Source: Ophiura sarsii
Lineage: Eukaryota > Echinodermata > Ophiuroidea > Amphilepidida > Ophiuridae
Length of the DNA stretch: 64,000 bases
Reading direction: 5' to 3'
Assembly (NCBI GenBank): GCA_035610835.1
Contig: CM069458.1
Location: forward strand, 29,351,449-29,415,448
Below the pieces are notes generated by a model, which was given only the letters and a program-made list of their open reading frames with translations, had not been told where the DNA came from and did no database searches. The number at the start of each line of letters is the position of its first letter. Positions within the stretch are counted from its first letter, which is position 1. Positions 1 to 10,594 of the stretch are shown here, in pieces. The position numbers and the translations under genes were made by a program.

Positions 1-411
1 TTGAACTGTTTGGCATGTTTTTAAATTCGTGATTTGTCCCTTCATCACACAGACCTGCATATGTACAGTGTGGAACCTCGTTAACACAAAGTTGTCTGGG
101 CCGTGCATTTTAGTTTGTGTTAACAGGAATTTGTGTTATCCAGTCATATAATTATAATGGTATATGCAAAAGAAATATATTCGTGTGTTATTGTTTTCCC
201 AATAGCTCATTCGAACAACATAGTTGTAGCGCAAACATTTCCACTTTCCAGTAAATAAAGAATTATATTTTAATTTTATCATAAAAAATGAATTGATTTT
301 TAACCCTATCCCCGTCATATCTAATGAAATGAAACTGAAACACTGTGCCACGTTTGAAAAGTTTTTCGTTTACAAGGACGATTTTGCTCTGAAAAAGGTG
401 TTTTTTAAGCC
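1..411. other. AT-rich stretch, no gene seen
   Basis: No coding signal, RNA gene or repeat end that I can support. Short open frames here lack recognisable domains. Confidence 0.5.
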
Positions 412-413
412 TA

Positions 414-1376
414 GGGAGTGTTCATTATTTATGCCAGGGGGAATGGAGGAATTAAGGGGGGGGGGGGGGGAGGACACGAAAAGAAATCTGTAGAGACAGG
501 GGGAACACAATTTTTTTTGATTAACTAAGGGGGGAACACAAATTTTTATTTAAAAAAAAATTGCCGCGCTACGCGCAGGTGTGTCCTCCAAATGCAATAT
601 TGTTGGGTACAACCTTGTTTGAGGCAAAATGTACTTCAATCATAGCCAAAATAATAAGTGTCAAGTTTAACATTTTTGTGGGCTATGCGCGCATTACTTT
701 AGAAAAGACAATTTTGTCGCTTTAATTCCAGCCGTCGCCCCCTCCCCCCAAATATCAAACCTAGTTACGTCACTGGAGGACAAACGAAAAAGCAAAAAGA
801 AAAGGGTGGGGAGGAGGGGGGGGGGGGGGGGGGGGGGGGGCGGGGGGCGGTGGTACAACAAGTGGGAGGGGAGGCATGCGAGGGACATAAGAACGTTTGA
901 AGTTTATTGGAAGTTGGTGGGATACATACGCGTGATCAGGTATTGCTTACTTAGCTTTGGGTATATTTTTGCTTCAATCGCATTCTGTGAAAATGCATTT
1001 TCATTTGATTTGCATACACTGTACGTGTAGAGCCAGACAAAAACATCCAGGCCTTTTGTGACCAAATTGTTCTCAGTGTGGTTGGATCATTTTGGCCCAA
1101 AATGCAGATCCTTCTGACACTATAGCCCTTGATATCATTGATGTCTATCATTTCTTGACCATCAAACAATATTTGATGTGTGGTTCATGGATATTGACCA
1201 ATTTATGAATTGCATAAATTGAAAATATTTGGGGGGGGGGAATATGATTTTTTTTCTACTAGTCAGGGGGGAACCTGAAATTTTAAAAACTTGAGATGAG
1301 GGGAACTTGGATAAAAAGGGTTCAAAAACACAGAAATCCTCCATTCCTCCCCCTGGCGTAAATAATGAACACTCCC
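414..1376. mobile_element. TA-flanked inverted-repeat DNA element (MITE-like)
   Basis: The left end reads GGGAGTGTTCATTATTTATG and the right end is its inverted counterpart ending CATAAT-type ..AATGAACACTCCC. The terminal repeat is about 37 bp, continuing into a CAGGGGGAATGGAGGA-like block. Both ends abut TA (412-413 and 1377-1378), as for Tc1/mariner-type insertion. The interior holds sub-terminal G-rich blocks and a 25 nt G run (816-840). Around 560-680 there is sequence similar to the MITE at 42612-42896 (GCGCTACGCGC, AATGCAATATT), so a second element is probably nested inside. No transposase is visible. Confidence 0.7.
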
Positions 1377-1600
1377 TAAAGGGCCTCCTCTTTTTTTTGT
1401 TGCAAAAAAGTCTGGACGCTATTCTACCCCGCTATTCATATTTTTAAAACTTTGCCTTTAATACTATTAAATATAGCTATTATTAGGAAGCGCAACCAGG
1501 CGTTAGAAACAAAAATCTGCCCATTGTTGAGATTTGGTTCACAGTATTATTTTGAATTGCTGACTTGAATGACTGTGTGTGGGGATTTGTTTCCCCCTTG

Positions 1601-2046
1601 ATTGAGGTGGCCGAGTGGTCTAGCGCGCTGATCGTCGGTCGGGAATATTCTTTCAATCACAGGATCGTGGGTTCAAGTCGCCTTGAAACCAGGATTCTTT
1701 GTTCATCCCAAAAAGTTCCTATCTAGGTCGGAAATTCTACAATCAAGTCTTGGAGTTCCTTTAGTATACCCTACCCTACCACTATAATGTGCAGGTCTAT
1801 ACACTATACAGTGAATGTCAGTTGCGCTGTGGTTTCGAAGAGTCACGTAAAGCCGTTGGTTCCGTGTATTCAGACGCTCACCCTGCCCTGAAGTTGAACA
1901 CGTTAAATAGTTGCAAACCTCATCGTAAGAGTAGGGGGTTATCCCGGGTCGGTTATACCTGTACACAAAATCTCATCTCTCTAGGTGTCAGAGAGCTCTG
2001 ACGTGATCCCGTTTTGTCGGAGTAAACATCCAGAACCAGAACCAGA
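1601..2046 (+). mobile_element. tRNA-derived SINE
   Basis: The head has RNA polymerase III internal promoter boxes: an A box TGGCCGAGTGG at 1608-1618 and a B box GGTTCAAGTC at 1670-1679, spaced as in Leu/Ser-type tRNAs. A non-tRNA body follows and the element ends in a CCAGAACCAGAACCAG simple tail near 2046. Such a head, body and repeat tail is the standard SINE layout. The tRNA part does not fold as a clean tRNA because the middle is expanded and altered. Confidence 0.75.
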
Positions 2047-2420
2047 TTGTTTTTCTTCACAAGCCCCCCTCCCCCGGGCACGAATTTATTAACCTTACTC
2101 ACTCACTGTATAAATGTATTGCTGTACAATGTACATGTGCTATGCACTTTACTCCGTCAGGCATGCAGGTATCAAATGTTAACCCACAACAAGCCTTTGG
2201 GTTTGCGGTGAAGAATTTAAGAGAAAGGTATATTTTCATTTCCATGTCGTTTTTTATGATCACAAGGACTAGAAGGAGGCCTTTTAAGCCATGACTCGGA
2301 CCTGTCATGATACAGAGAGATTACGTCCATGAACCAATCAACCTGTCGAGCAATGTCGAATTGATTGCCTTGTGACTTGTGAGGCTTGTTAAAAGTTGTT
2401 TACTTTTTTGGCTCAACACA
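2047..2420. other. no feature recognised
   Basis: Spacer between the SINE and the foldback element. No gene or repeat end recognised. Confidence 0.4.
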
Positions 2421-4126
2421 TATAGTAGAGGAAAATGTGGCCAATATATTTTTGGAACCTGACCATAAAAATAAACAGCATGAATTATATATCAAATTAA
2501 AGCTACAACCCTCAGGAATCTCACTATGGGGATGCATTTGTTGATATAGGGGGTGCATCTATGAGTTTTTGGGCCGTTTCCATGGCAACCATCAAATAAA
2601 TTAATAGCATTTAAAAAAATCGCGTACATTTCTAAAATCATTTTTTATCAATATAAAACCATACAAAGTACCTTTTCCTTCATGATCTTAACTTATGAGT
2701 ATTAACCTTGTCTGAAAATGATAAATAAATGTTCTTTTGATTATTATTTTTGTTACCATGGCAACCAAAAACCTTTTTTTGGTTATTTTTAATAGAAATT
2801 TAAGATTTTCAAATTTGGTCGTTTATTATATTTCTGAAAGTTGTTGGTCTTTTATCTTTTAGTGTTACTAATCACCGAAAGAAAATGTATTTTTGCTATA
2901 AAATACCTTTTTTTACCAAAATAGCCCTTTTTCCACGATTTTCCACATTTTAAAACAAAAATGCCAATTTCCCAATTTGTCATCAAAAAAATATGAAATG
3001 CTCAATTTACTGTTGTTCATCTAGTAAACATCAAATTACGCCAATCGAATCACAGGCAAAGAAAAAATTACAGACATTTGGTGTCAAATTTGTATGTCTT
3101 ACCACAGGAATTTGGTTTTTAGTTTGTTCATATCTCATGATATAAGCTTTTCTACAGGGTAACGCCAATGTGTAAAAATCTCGACCAAAAATTGTAATGG
3201 CTCATGTTCAAATTGCCTTAGAAGTACCTTACCATGGAAAAAACAGTGCAAATAGCACATCAAATTAAAGCTACAACTGTCAAAAATCTTACTCTGGGCT
3301 ATGCACAGGTCATATGTGGGGGCATGCCTCCGTTTTATGGTCGTTTCCATGGTAACCTTAAAAATTTAATAACAATGTTTGGGAAAATCAAGAACAAATT
3401 TCAAATCAATTTTAGTTACCATTTACTATTTCAGATCAAATTTTCCTCTATATATATTACTAATAGTTATTTAGTTGTTCTAAAAATTGCAAGCATATGA
3501 TCTTTTGTTATTTATTTTTGTTACCATGGCAACCAAAATTCCAATTTTAGTCAATACAACCGAATTGTTCTTGTTTTATGATGATTTAATCATTTTACAT
3601 AAATCAGAATAAAATATTTGGACTTTTATTATTATTAACTAAATAATTAAAATGGTTTTCATCTAGAATATTCAAATGTGACCAAAATTGGCACTTTTAT
3701 AATGATTTTACCCCAATTTTTATCAAAAAGTGCCAATCGAAAAAAAAATCGAAGAAAAATATGAAATGCTTATTTGTAGATGTGCTATCATGTGAAACTT
3801 AAAATTAGTCAATTTTATCAATACCAGACAAAATAATCATGTAATAAATGTATAAATTGTAAAGCAGGCCATATAAAGTTGGTTGTTATTTCATCGAAAT
3901 CTTGAGAAATAAGCACTTATATAGGCCTACTATTCTGTCATTCTGGTGAACTGGAAGTCTCATTTTATGTACCTTATCATGAAAAAGCACAAATGACACA
4001 TCATGAAAGCTACACCTCTCGGGATTATTACCAGTTTACATGGGGCATTAAGCTTTGGAGAATCTATGACCAGTTTCCGTGGCAACGGCAAAACGAAAAA
4101 ACAAGGTTTTGAGAAATTACACACAT
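2421..4126 (+). repeat. Left arm of giant foldback element
   Basis: This ~1.7 kb stretch reappears in inverted orientation at about 10595-12313. Outer tips are TAGTAGAGGAAAA (left) and TTTTCCTCTACTA (right). The arm is built of diverged tandem units of about 750 bp. Each contains a CAAATTAAAGCTACA-like block, then a GTTTCCATGGCAACC-like site (2576, 3343, 4073), then a GTTACCATGGCAACC site (2752, 3520, and 4802 beyond the MITE). No protein is encoded that I can recognise. Long arms with internal tandem units recall Drosophila FB or Galileo foldback transposons, but no homology is claimed. Confidence 0.8.
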
Positions 4127-4130
4127 TTAA

Positions 4131-4682
4131 GGGGGGACTTTTTTATTTGATTTGTTGAGAAAATCACAAAATTCACTTTTTTGACCCAATTTTTTTTGAA
4201 CAAAGCTTACAAAAAGTAAAAAATCGCCAAATCACTTGATGGTGATGTAAAGACACTAACGAAGGGACGATTTGTTTTATTTTTAACCTAATTTATTATT
4301 TTTGGAAATTTTGACAAAAAAGTGCCAAAAAACGCGAATGGATTTTTTTTTTAAACACTTTTTTGTCAAAATTTCAAAAAATATTGGATTAGGTTAAAAA
4401 AAGAAATCTTCCCTTCATTAGTGTTTTTACATCATCATCAAGTGATTTGGGCATTTTTAACTCAACATTATAATTGTTAGCTTTGTTAAAAAAAATTGGT
4501 CCAAAAAGTGATTTTTTGTGATTTTCTCAAAGAAATCAACATTTTTGGTCACAATTGATGCCAAATCTGGATTCTCTGATCCATTTCCTTTTCAAAAAAA
4601 TATACTTTTATATATATTTGAGTCATAGTTCAATAATTACAGCACTAACAAAATTCAACAAAAAACTTCCTAAAGTCCCCCC
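4131..4682. mobile_element. MITE with TTAA target duplication, largely palindromic
   Basis: The ends are GGGGGGACTTT and its inverse AAAGTCCCCCC. They are flanked exactly by TTAA at 4127-4130 and 4683-4686. The interior is a long imperfect palindrome centred near 4340, with AAAATTTTGACAAAAAAGTGCC-type arms. TTAA target sites are used by piggyBac and Kolobok transposases; GG..CC termini fit Kolobok better, which is inference. The insertion interrupts the third unit of the foldback arm. The last ~110 bp recur at 58380-58495. Confidence 0.8.
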
Positions 4683-4894
4683 TTAAATCAAGATTTGTGA
4701 GCATAATTATTTAAACTGCATGTTCCTGTGTTCTTTTTATTTTGGTAAATATTGTATAGTGTTCAGAAATTGTGATACAATGTTCTTCTATTCTTATTGT
4801 GGTTACCATGGCAACCAGAATTCATGTTTTTACTAATTTTACCAGGACATGGTTTTTGAAGTGGTTTGCTCCTAATATTTATTTGATTGTTCAG

Positions 4895-6260
4895 TATAAA
4901 TACGAGGGTCAGTCATTAGGTAATGAAAGTGATCATGGTATGGAATGCATGATCGATTCTATTGAGTGTTAGTGTGATCAATACAAAGTATGAACCTTTG
5001 TCTTTCGAACAATACACTTTTGGATTTTAAAGTATGAACTATGACGTTATAGCATTAGCTTAAAATTAGCACACTTGGGACACTGCTAAATCAATTATTT
5101 GGCGGGAAATTTGAATTGTTTAAATGAAACATGTGGTAAGAAGATTGTATAACATGACATCAGAAGCAGGTAAATTCCAATTTCTTTTGCATAATTATGA
5201 TACAAAAGACAATAACCTTAATCCCTGTGTAATTTGAAATGTGTAGTACAAGGGAAAAAAGGTAAGGAAAAGCAATTGAATAAAAGGTATACAAATATCA
5301 GTATTTCAAATAGCCCATTTTCATTGAAAAATGCCCAGTCAGTAAAGCACTAGTATTGCGGAAAATCAAACAATTTAGGGGAAAAACAAGCAATAAACCC
5401 ATTAGGGAGATTCGAACTTATTCACATGAAATTTACAGAAAATATGCGCATGCGCAGACGGCGGATAATTTTGAACTGGGCCAAAAATGGCTAAAATCGT
5501 GAAATTTACCAGATAAAAGCTTACTGTGCCTTCAAATTCTAATCAGAAATATTGACAAATGCATTTATCAATGTGTATAATTATTGTGCTAGTCAAAATG
5601 AAGATATACATGAATATATCAATCAAAGATGGCTGCAACAACCTCTCTTGTTACTGCTATCATTGGAGCTACTAGATGTGTACTGTTAAAATAACCGTCA
5701 CATAATTTCAATCGTTTGAGGAAATGTTATGATCAGCTCCTTTTGAAATGCCCACTATTATTGCTTTACATCCCACAACAATTTACTCAATTATAATCCC
5801 TCCATTGTTCTTTATCCTTTGTTGTTTTCTAAGGTTTATTGTTGCGGATTTTGCTTAATAAAAGCGTATTTGAGATTGTCCCTTCTTGTTTGTATTAAGG
5901 AATTCGTATCTAAAATTAAGTGTGAAATAGAGATTATTGTGTGTTCTAACTATGCACCAATTGTTATCTGTTTCTATGCTTGCATTGCTGAGATACACGC
6001 AAATGTTTCAAACAACCCATATTTCAACTTATTATTACCAGCCAAATATTGACCAATTTCAGGCAGTGTCCCAAGTGTACTTAGTTTACTCTAATGCTAT
6101 GACGTCATAGTTGATACTTAGAAATCCAAAAGTGTATTGTTTGAAAGACAAAAGGTTCATACTTTGTATTGATTGATTACATTATCCCTCAATAGAATCA
6201 CCCATGCATTCCATACCATGATCACTTTCATTGAATTACTGACTGACCCTTGTATCAAAC
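4895..6260. repeat. Inner inverted-repeat pair of the foldback element
   Basis: Bases about 4905-5090 (ATGATCGATTCTATTGAG, CAATACAAAGTATGAACC, GGGACACTGC) recur inverted at about 6061-6258 (GCAGTGTCCCAAG, GGTTCATACTTTGTATTG). They enclose about 1 kb of AT-rich sequence in which I see no gene. The pair lies inside the larger 2.4-12.3 kb palindrome but is off-centre. Confidence 0.7.
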
Positions 6261-6289
6261 GAAAAGGTTTGTCTACTAACTGACCGATC

Positions 6290-8074
6290 TTTTGGGTCAA
6301 TATAATATTTGAGGTTGATAAATAGTACCTGTGGTCATTAAATGATCACCTTGGGTTATTAATATGATTAAAGGATTGATTTGAGTTATTACGCTATCGC
6401 TTGAATTAAATGAACACTTAGGGTAATTACAATATATGTAATCATGAGGTCAATACATATGTCCTTTTGTAGTCTTTAAATGATCACCTGAGATTATAAA
6501 ATGACTGCTTGGGTCATTAAATGATTGTTTTTCGGGCCATTAAATGGTTGCTTCGTGACATTACCCTATCAATTGGGTTATTAAATTATCCCCTTTTGTT
6601 ACTAAATAATGGCTAGGGGTCATTGATTTCTTAGGGTCATTACACTATCACTTATCACTTGGGGTCCTTAAATGCTCGCCAGGGGTTGTCAAATGACCAC
6701 TCATTCAGTTACTAAGGGGTCATTACACTATCACTTTGGATTATCAAATGGTCTGTTGTGTTCATTATGATATTACTTAAGGTCGATAAATATTCACTTA
6801 GGGTCATTAAATGATCGCCTGTGGTTATTAAAATGATCGCCCTGATCATTAAAAATTGCTTTGTGACATTACACTATCACTTTGGATCACTTGGGTGCTT
6901 TACAATTTCCCTTGAGGTCAATAAATAGTCACCTAGGTCATTAAATGATCACCCGTGAATATTACATGACTGACCGGGTCACGTCATTCAATGATTGCAT
7001 GGGGTCATTACAATATCACTTGGAGCCAATAAATAGTTACGTGGGCCATTATATGATTACCTGGGTTATGAAATGACCATTTGGATCATTAAATGATTGC
7101 TTGAAGTCATAACACTATCACTTGGGGTCATTAAATGATCACCTGGATTCATCACACTATCACGTTGGATCATTAAATGGTTTCTTTGAGTCATATCACA
7201 ATGGATCAATGAATAGTCACTTGGCGTCATTAAATGATCCCCTGGGGTTATTAATTGACCTTTCGGGTCACTCCAGTGATTAAATAATCGCTTAGATCAT
7301 TCTTTAAGTCATGTTATATTTACATGTACATAGGGAAATTAAAGGAATACCTGAATTGTTACATGACCACTTGGGATCTTATCACTTGGGTCTTGAAATG
7401 ATTGCTTGGGGTCGTTAAATTATATCCTGTGATTATTAAAACACCATTTAGGTCACACCAATAAGAGTCATTACTCTACCAATTAAAGGCATTAAACTAA
7501 CACTTGGTCATTTATTGATTACTTTTGGTCATTGTTTGACGTCAACACGATCACTTCAGTAAATTAACTATGATCACATGTTAAAGTCACTTTGGGTCAT
7601 GGAATGGTCACTTGTGGTCATGAAATGGTCTCTTGAGGTCATGAAATGTTCTCTTTGGGGTCATGAAATGGTCTCTTGGGGTCATGAAATGGTCTCTTGG
7701 GGTCATGAAATGATGATTTGGGGTCGTTTAATGATATCCTGGTGTTATTAAATGGCAATTCAGTTCAATAAATGGATCCCTTTGGTCATTGTTTGACGTC
7801 AACATGATCATATCTATGATCACATCAGGACATTTTAAAGTCACTTGGGGTCATGAAATGATCACTTGGGGTCGTGAAATGATTATTTGGGGGTAGTTGA
7901 ATGATCACTTGGACCACTTCGGGGCATTAAACTACCACTTGAGGTCATTTATTGATTACTTTTGGTCATTGTTTGACGTAAACATAATCGCTTCAGTTTA
8001 TTTGATGGTTTGTTTGGGTCAATAAATTAACTATGATCACATCAGGTCATTTTAAAGTCACTTAGGTTCATGAG
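6290..8074 (+). repeat. Degenerate ~21 bp minisatellite, first block
   Basis: Dozens of diverged copies of a motif close to GGTCATTAAATGATCACTTG run head to tail. TGATCA/TTTAA cores make each unit partly self-complementary. Later copies near 7600-7720 are more regular (GGTCATGAAATGGTCTCTTG). A ~130 bp higher-order block (TTATTGATTACTTTTGGTCATTG...TTTGACGT) recurs near 7505, 7780, 7945 and 9975. The array resumes at 9239 after a LINE insertion. Confidence 0.85.
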
Positions 8075-8075
8075 C

Positions 8076-9238
8076 GGCAAGGAGTAGACTTCAAAATTCA
8101 ATTGATCAGGGTGATGCTACTATTCAACCCCGTCACGAGTTCAAGAAAGCATCTCTCAGAAGAGGAAAACTTGCTAAATGAGAAGATCTCCCAAATGTAG
8201 CTTGTATCCCATTCCAACAAACACACGGAAGCATGGAGAGTCATCAATGAAATTACTGGGAGGAAAGTAAGAAAACCAACAATATTAGCAGGCTCACCAG
8301 TTGAGAGGATCACAACCTGGCTGCACCACTTTCAAAACCTTCTTGGAAAACCACCATCTGTTCCAGACACTGTCTTTGACATTACACCAGTAGAGGAAGG
8401 CACTCTCCCAATCAATGCCAATGAATTCGCCTTAGATGAACTGGCGTCTGCTCTCAATCAAGCTAAACTACTGTAGGAGGGGCCATATTCGACTAGACAA
8501 CATTCTTCTTGTGAAGTCAAAGCAATTCCGATCTCACCTACTGGAAATCTGCTACAGACTAACAGAGCACTGATTCACCATAAAATGCCTAGTCATCAGT
8601 GGTCAGTGAGTGCCATTATTCCTATCCCTATCAGCCAGTGTAAAGACCATCAAAGGAGTAGAGCTGGAAAACGTCTCCAATTTCAAATACTGGGGGCCTA
8701 TGTTCTAGACACATCTCAGGAATTCAAATACAGGAAAGCACAAACATGGGTTGCCTGCATTAAACTGCAGAAGATCTGGAAGACAGATCTCAAGAGTACA
8801 ACAAAATCACATTTTTCAAAGCGTGCGTAGAAAGCATTTTGTTGTACGGCTCTGAAACATGGACCATCTGCAGGAAAATTGAAGACCGAATCAACGGACG
8901 CTATACTCAACTGTTACATGAATATTTAACGTCAGGATCACATCCCAAACAGCCTGGTATATGGCGATATCCCCTTATCATGCTTATAACATAATAGTCA
9001 GCCAGCACCGTTTATGTTTCGCTGGCAACTGCATGCGAACAACCAACAATTCTGGACTCCTCCTGGTGGGAAAGCTAACAGAGGCAGAAGACCCTTCCAG
9101 TATCCTGATACCGTCAAGAAAGATATGGGTTTAGATCCACCAGAGATCCGCCAACTCATGAACGACAGGAAAGTCTGGGCCCAGTATCTTGCGAATGCTT
9201 CCTCCATTTCGTCCACGGACGACCAATGATGATGATGA
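8076..9238 (+). mobile_element. LINE retrotransposon fragment, internally deleted
   Basis: Broken open frames read like the linker, reverse-transcriptase end and C-terminus of a non-LTR element. There is an AWRVINEITGRK segment at about 8235-8270, a LLYGSETWT segment at about 8842-8868 (classic downstream of the RT domain), and a GRRPFQYPDTVKKD segment followed by a WAQ end at about 9080-9190. The RT catalytic core is missing, apparently deleted near 8475-8560. The 3' end is a GATGATGATGATGA tail at 9226-9238, as in many LINEs. It splits the minisatellite. Stops and frameshifts show it is dead. Confidence 0.75.
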
Positions 9239-9394
9239 GGGTCATGAAATGATCACTTGGGGTCGTGAAATGATCATTTGGGGACATGGAATGATCACGT
9301 GGGGTCATGAAATGATCAGTTGGGGTCGTTAAATGATATCCTGTTGGATCATTAAATTATCGTTTTGGGTCATTACTCTACCACTTCGGGGCAT
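9239..9394 (+). repeat. Minisatellite, middle block
   Basis: Continuation of the GGTCATGAAATGATCACTTG-type array directly after the LINE tail, up to the next insertion. Confidence 0.8.
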
Positions 9395-9398
9395 TTAA

Positions 9399-9960
9399 AG
9401 GTACACTGTAAAAACAGTGTTTAGAGATTAAACGCTTTTCTAAACACCATTTTGCACCACGTTTGTAAACATGTCAAATTTCTAAACACTTACATGTCAG
9501 ATCCCTAAATATGCATGTCATATATCTAAACACACGGTGTTTAATTTCTAAACATGAGCGATCTAAACACCATCTTGCACCACGTTTCTAAACACTGTTT
9601 TTACAGTGTAGATGACCCGATCACATTCCGATTTTCAACTTGAAGTTTTCTATTCTACATGAAAGGTCATCCTTAAAAAAGTCGTGTTCCAAAGTTTGAG
9701 TTGCATAGCTCTAATGGTTCTTATTTAGACGCACAAGATGCTGTGAACTGTACCTATTGAGTAGTACACAAACTATATCGGTGGTTACCACCATTCGCGG
9801 TAATTCGACGTTATTTCATCGATTTCTCCGTAATTATACCGATTTAGGCCGTCAAATTTCAGTATGATGATGAGAAAAATACGAGCTTTCATATGATATG
9901 AAAATCTCCGTATGTTTGAAGTAATTCTGTGTTACGAAAATGTGATCGGGTCATCTACCT
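9399..9960. mobile_element. TTAA-flanked MITE, interrupted by a second MITE
   Basis: The termini are AGGTAGATGACCCGATCACA and its inverse, with TTAA at 9395-9398 and 9961-9964. The element is split at its fifth base by the 205 bp MITE at 9404-9608. Without that insert and one TA it would be 355 bp, close to the intact 359 bp relative at 32508-32866. AG..CT termini with TTAA targets fit a Kolobok or piggyBac relative. No coding capacity. Confidence 0.9.
9404..9608. mobile_element. TA-flanked MITE nested in another MITE
   Basis: Perfect-looking inverted ends CACTGTAAAAACAGTGTTTA and TAAACACTGTTTTTACAGTG are flanked by TA at 9402-9403 and 9609-9610. The interior repeats TCTAAACAC and GCACCACGTTT motifs. 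The TA pair corresponds to a single TA in the host MITE terminus (AGGTAGATG), as shown by the intact copy at 32508. Tc1/mariner-type by target choice. Confidence 0.9.
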
Positions 9961-9964
9961 TTAA

Positions 9965-10594
9965 CTACCACTTGAGGTAATTTATTGATTACTTTTGTTC
10001 ATTGTTTGACGTCAACATGATCACTTCAGTATATTTGATGGTTTGTTCGGGTCAGCAAATTAACTATATGATCGCATCGGGTCATTTTTTAAAGTCACTT
10101 AAGGTCATGAACTGGTCACTGGGGTCCTGAAATGATCATTTGGTGTTGTTAAATGATATAAAATGACTAATCAGTTCAATAAATGATCACTTGGGGTCAT
10201 GAAACGAATACTTGGGGACATAAAAGAGTCACTTTGGGGACATAAATTGATTACTTGGGACATGAAATGATCACTTGGGTCATAAATGATCACTGGGGTC
10301 AATATAATTATGATCACTTGGGGGTCATGACATGATCACTTGGGGTCATGATATGATCACTAGGATCATGATATGATCACTTAGGATCATGATTGATCAC
10401 TGGGGACATAAAATGTTCACTTGGGGTCATGAAATGATCACTCGGATCATAACATGATCGATTGGGTTATTATTAATGATACATTGTTGTAAAATGATAA
10501 CTCTGGATTCTTGAATGTAGCATGATCACTTGTCTTAAGGCCATACATCACTCCCTTGTGGTTATGATAACTTGATATTGATCACCTGGACCCC
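9965..10594 (+). repeat. Minisatellite, last block
   Basis: The array continues with fairly regular copies (GGTCATGATATGATCACTTG) near 10260-10450 and ends where the right foldback arm begins. Confidence 0.8.

Noticed and set aside
6290..8074. Possible CRISPR-like array
   Set aside because: Repeats are diverged and contiguous without unique spacers, in animal DNA; it is a minisatellite.
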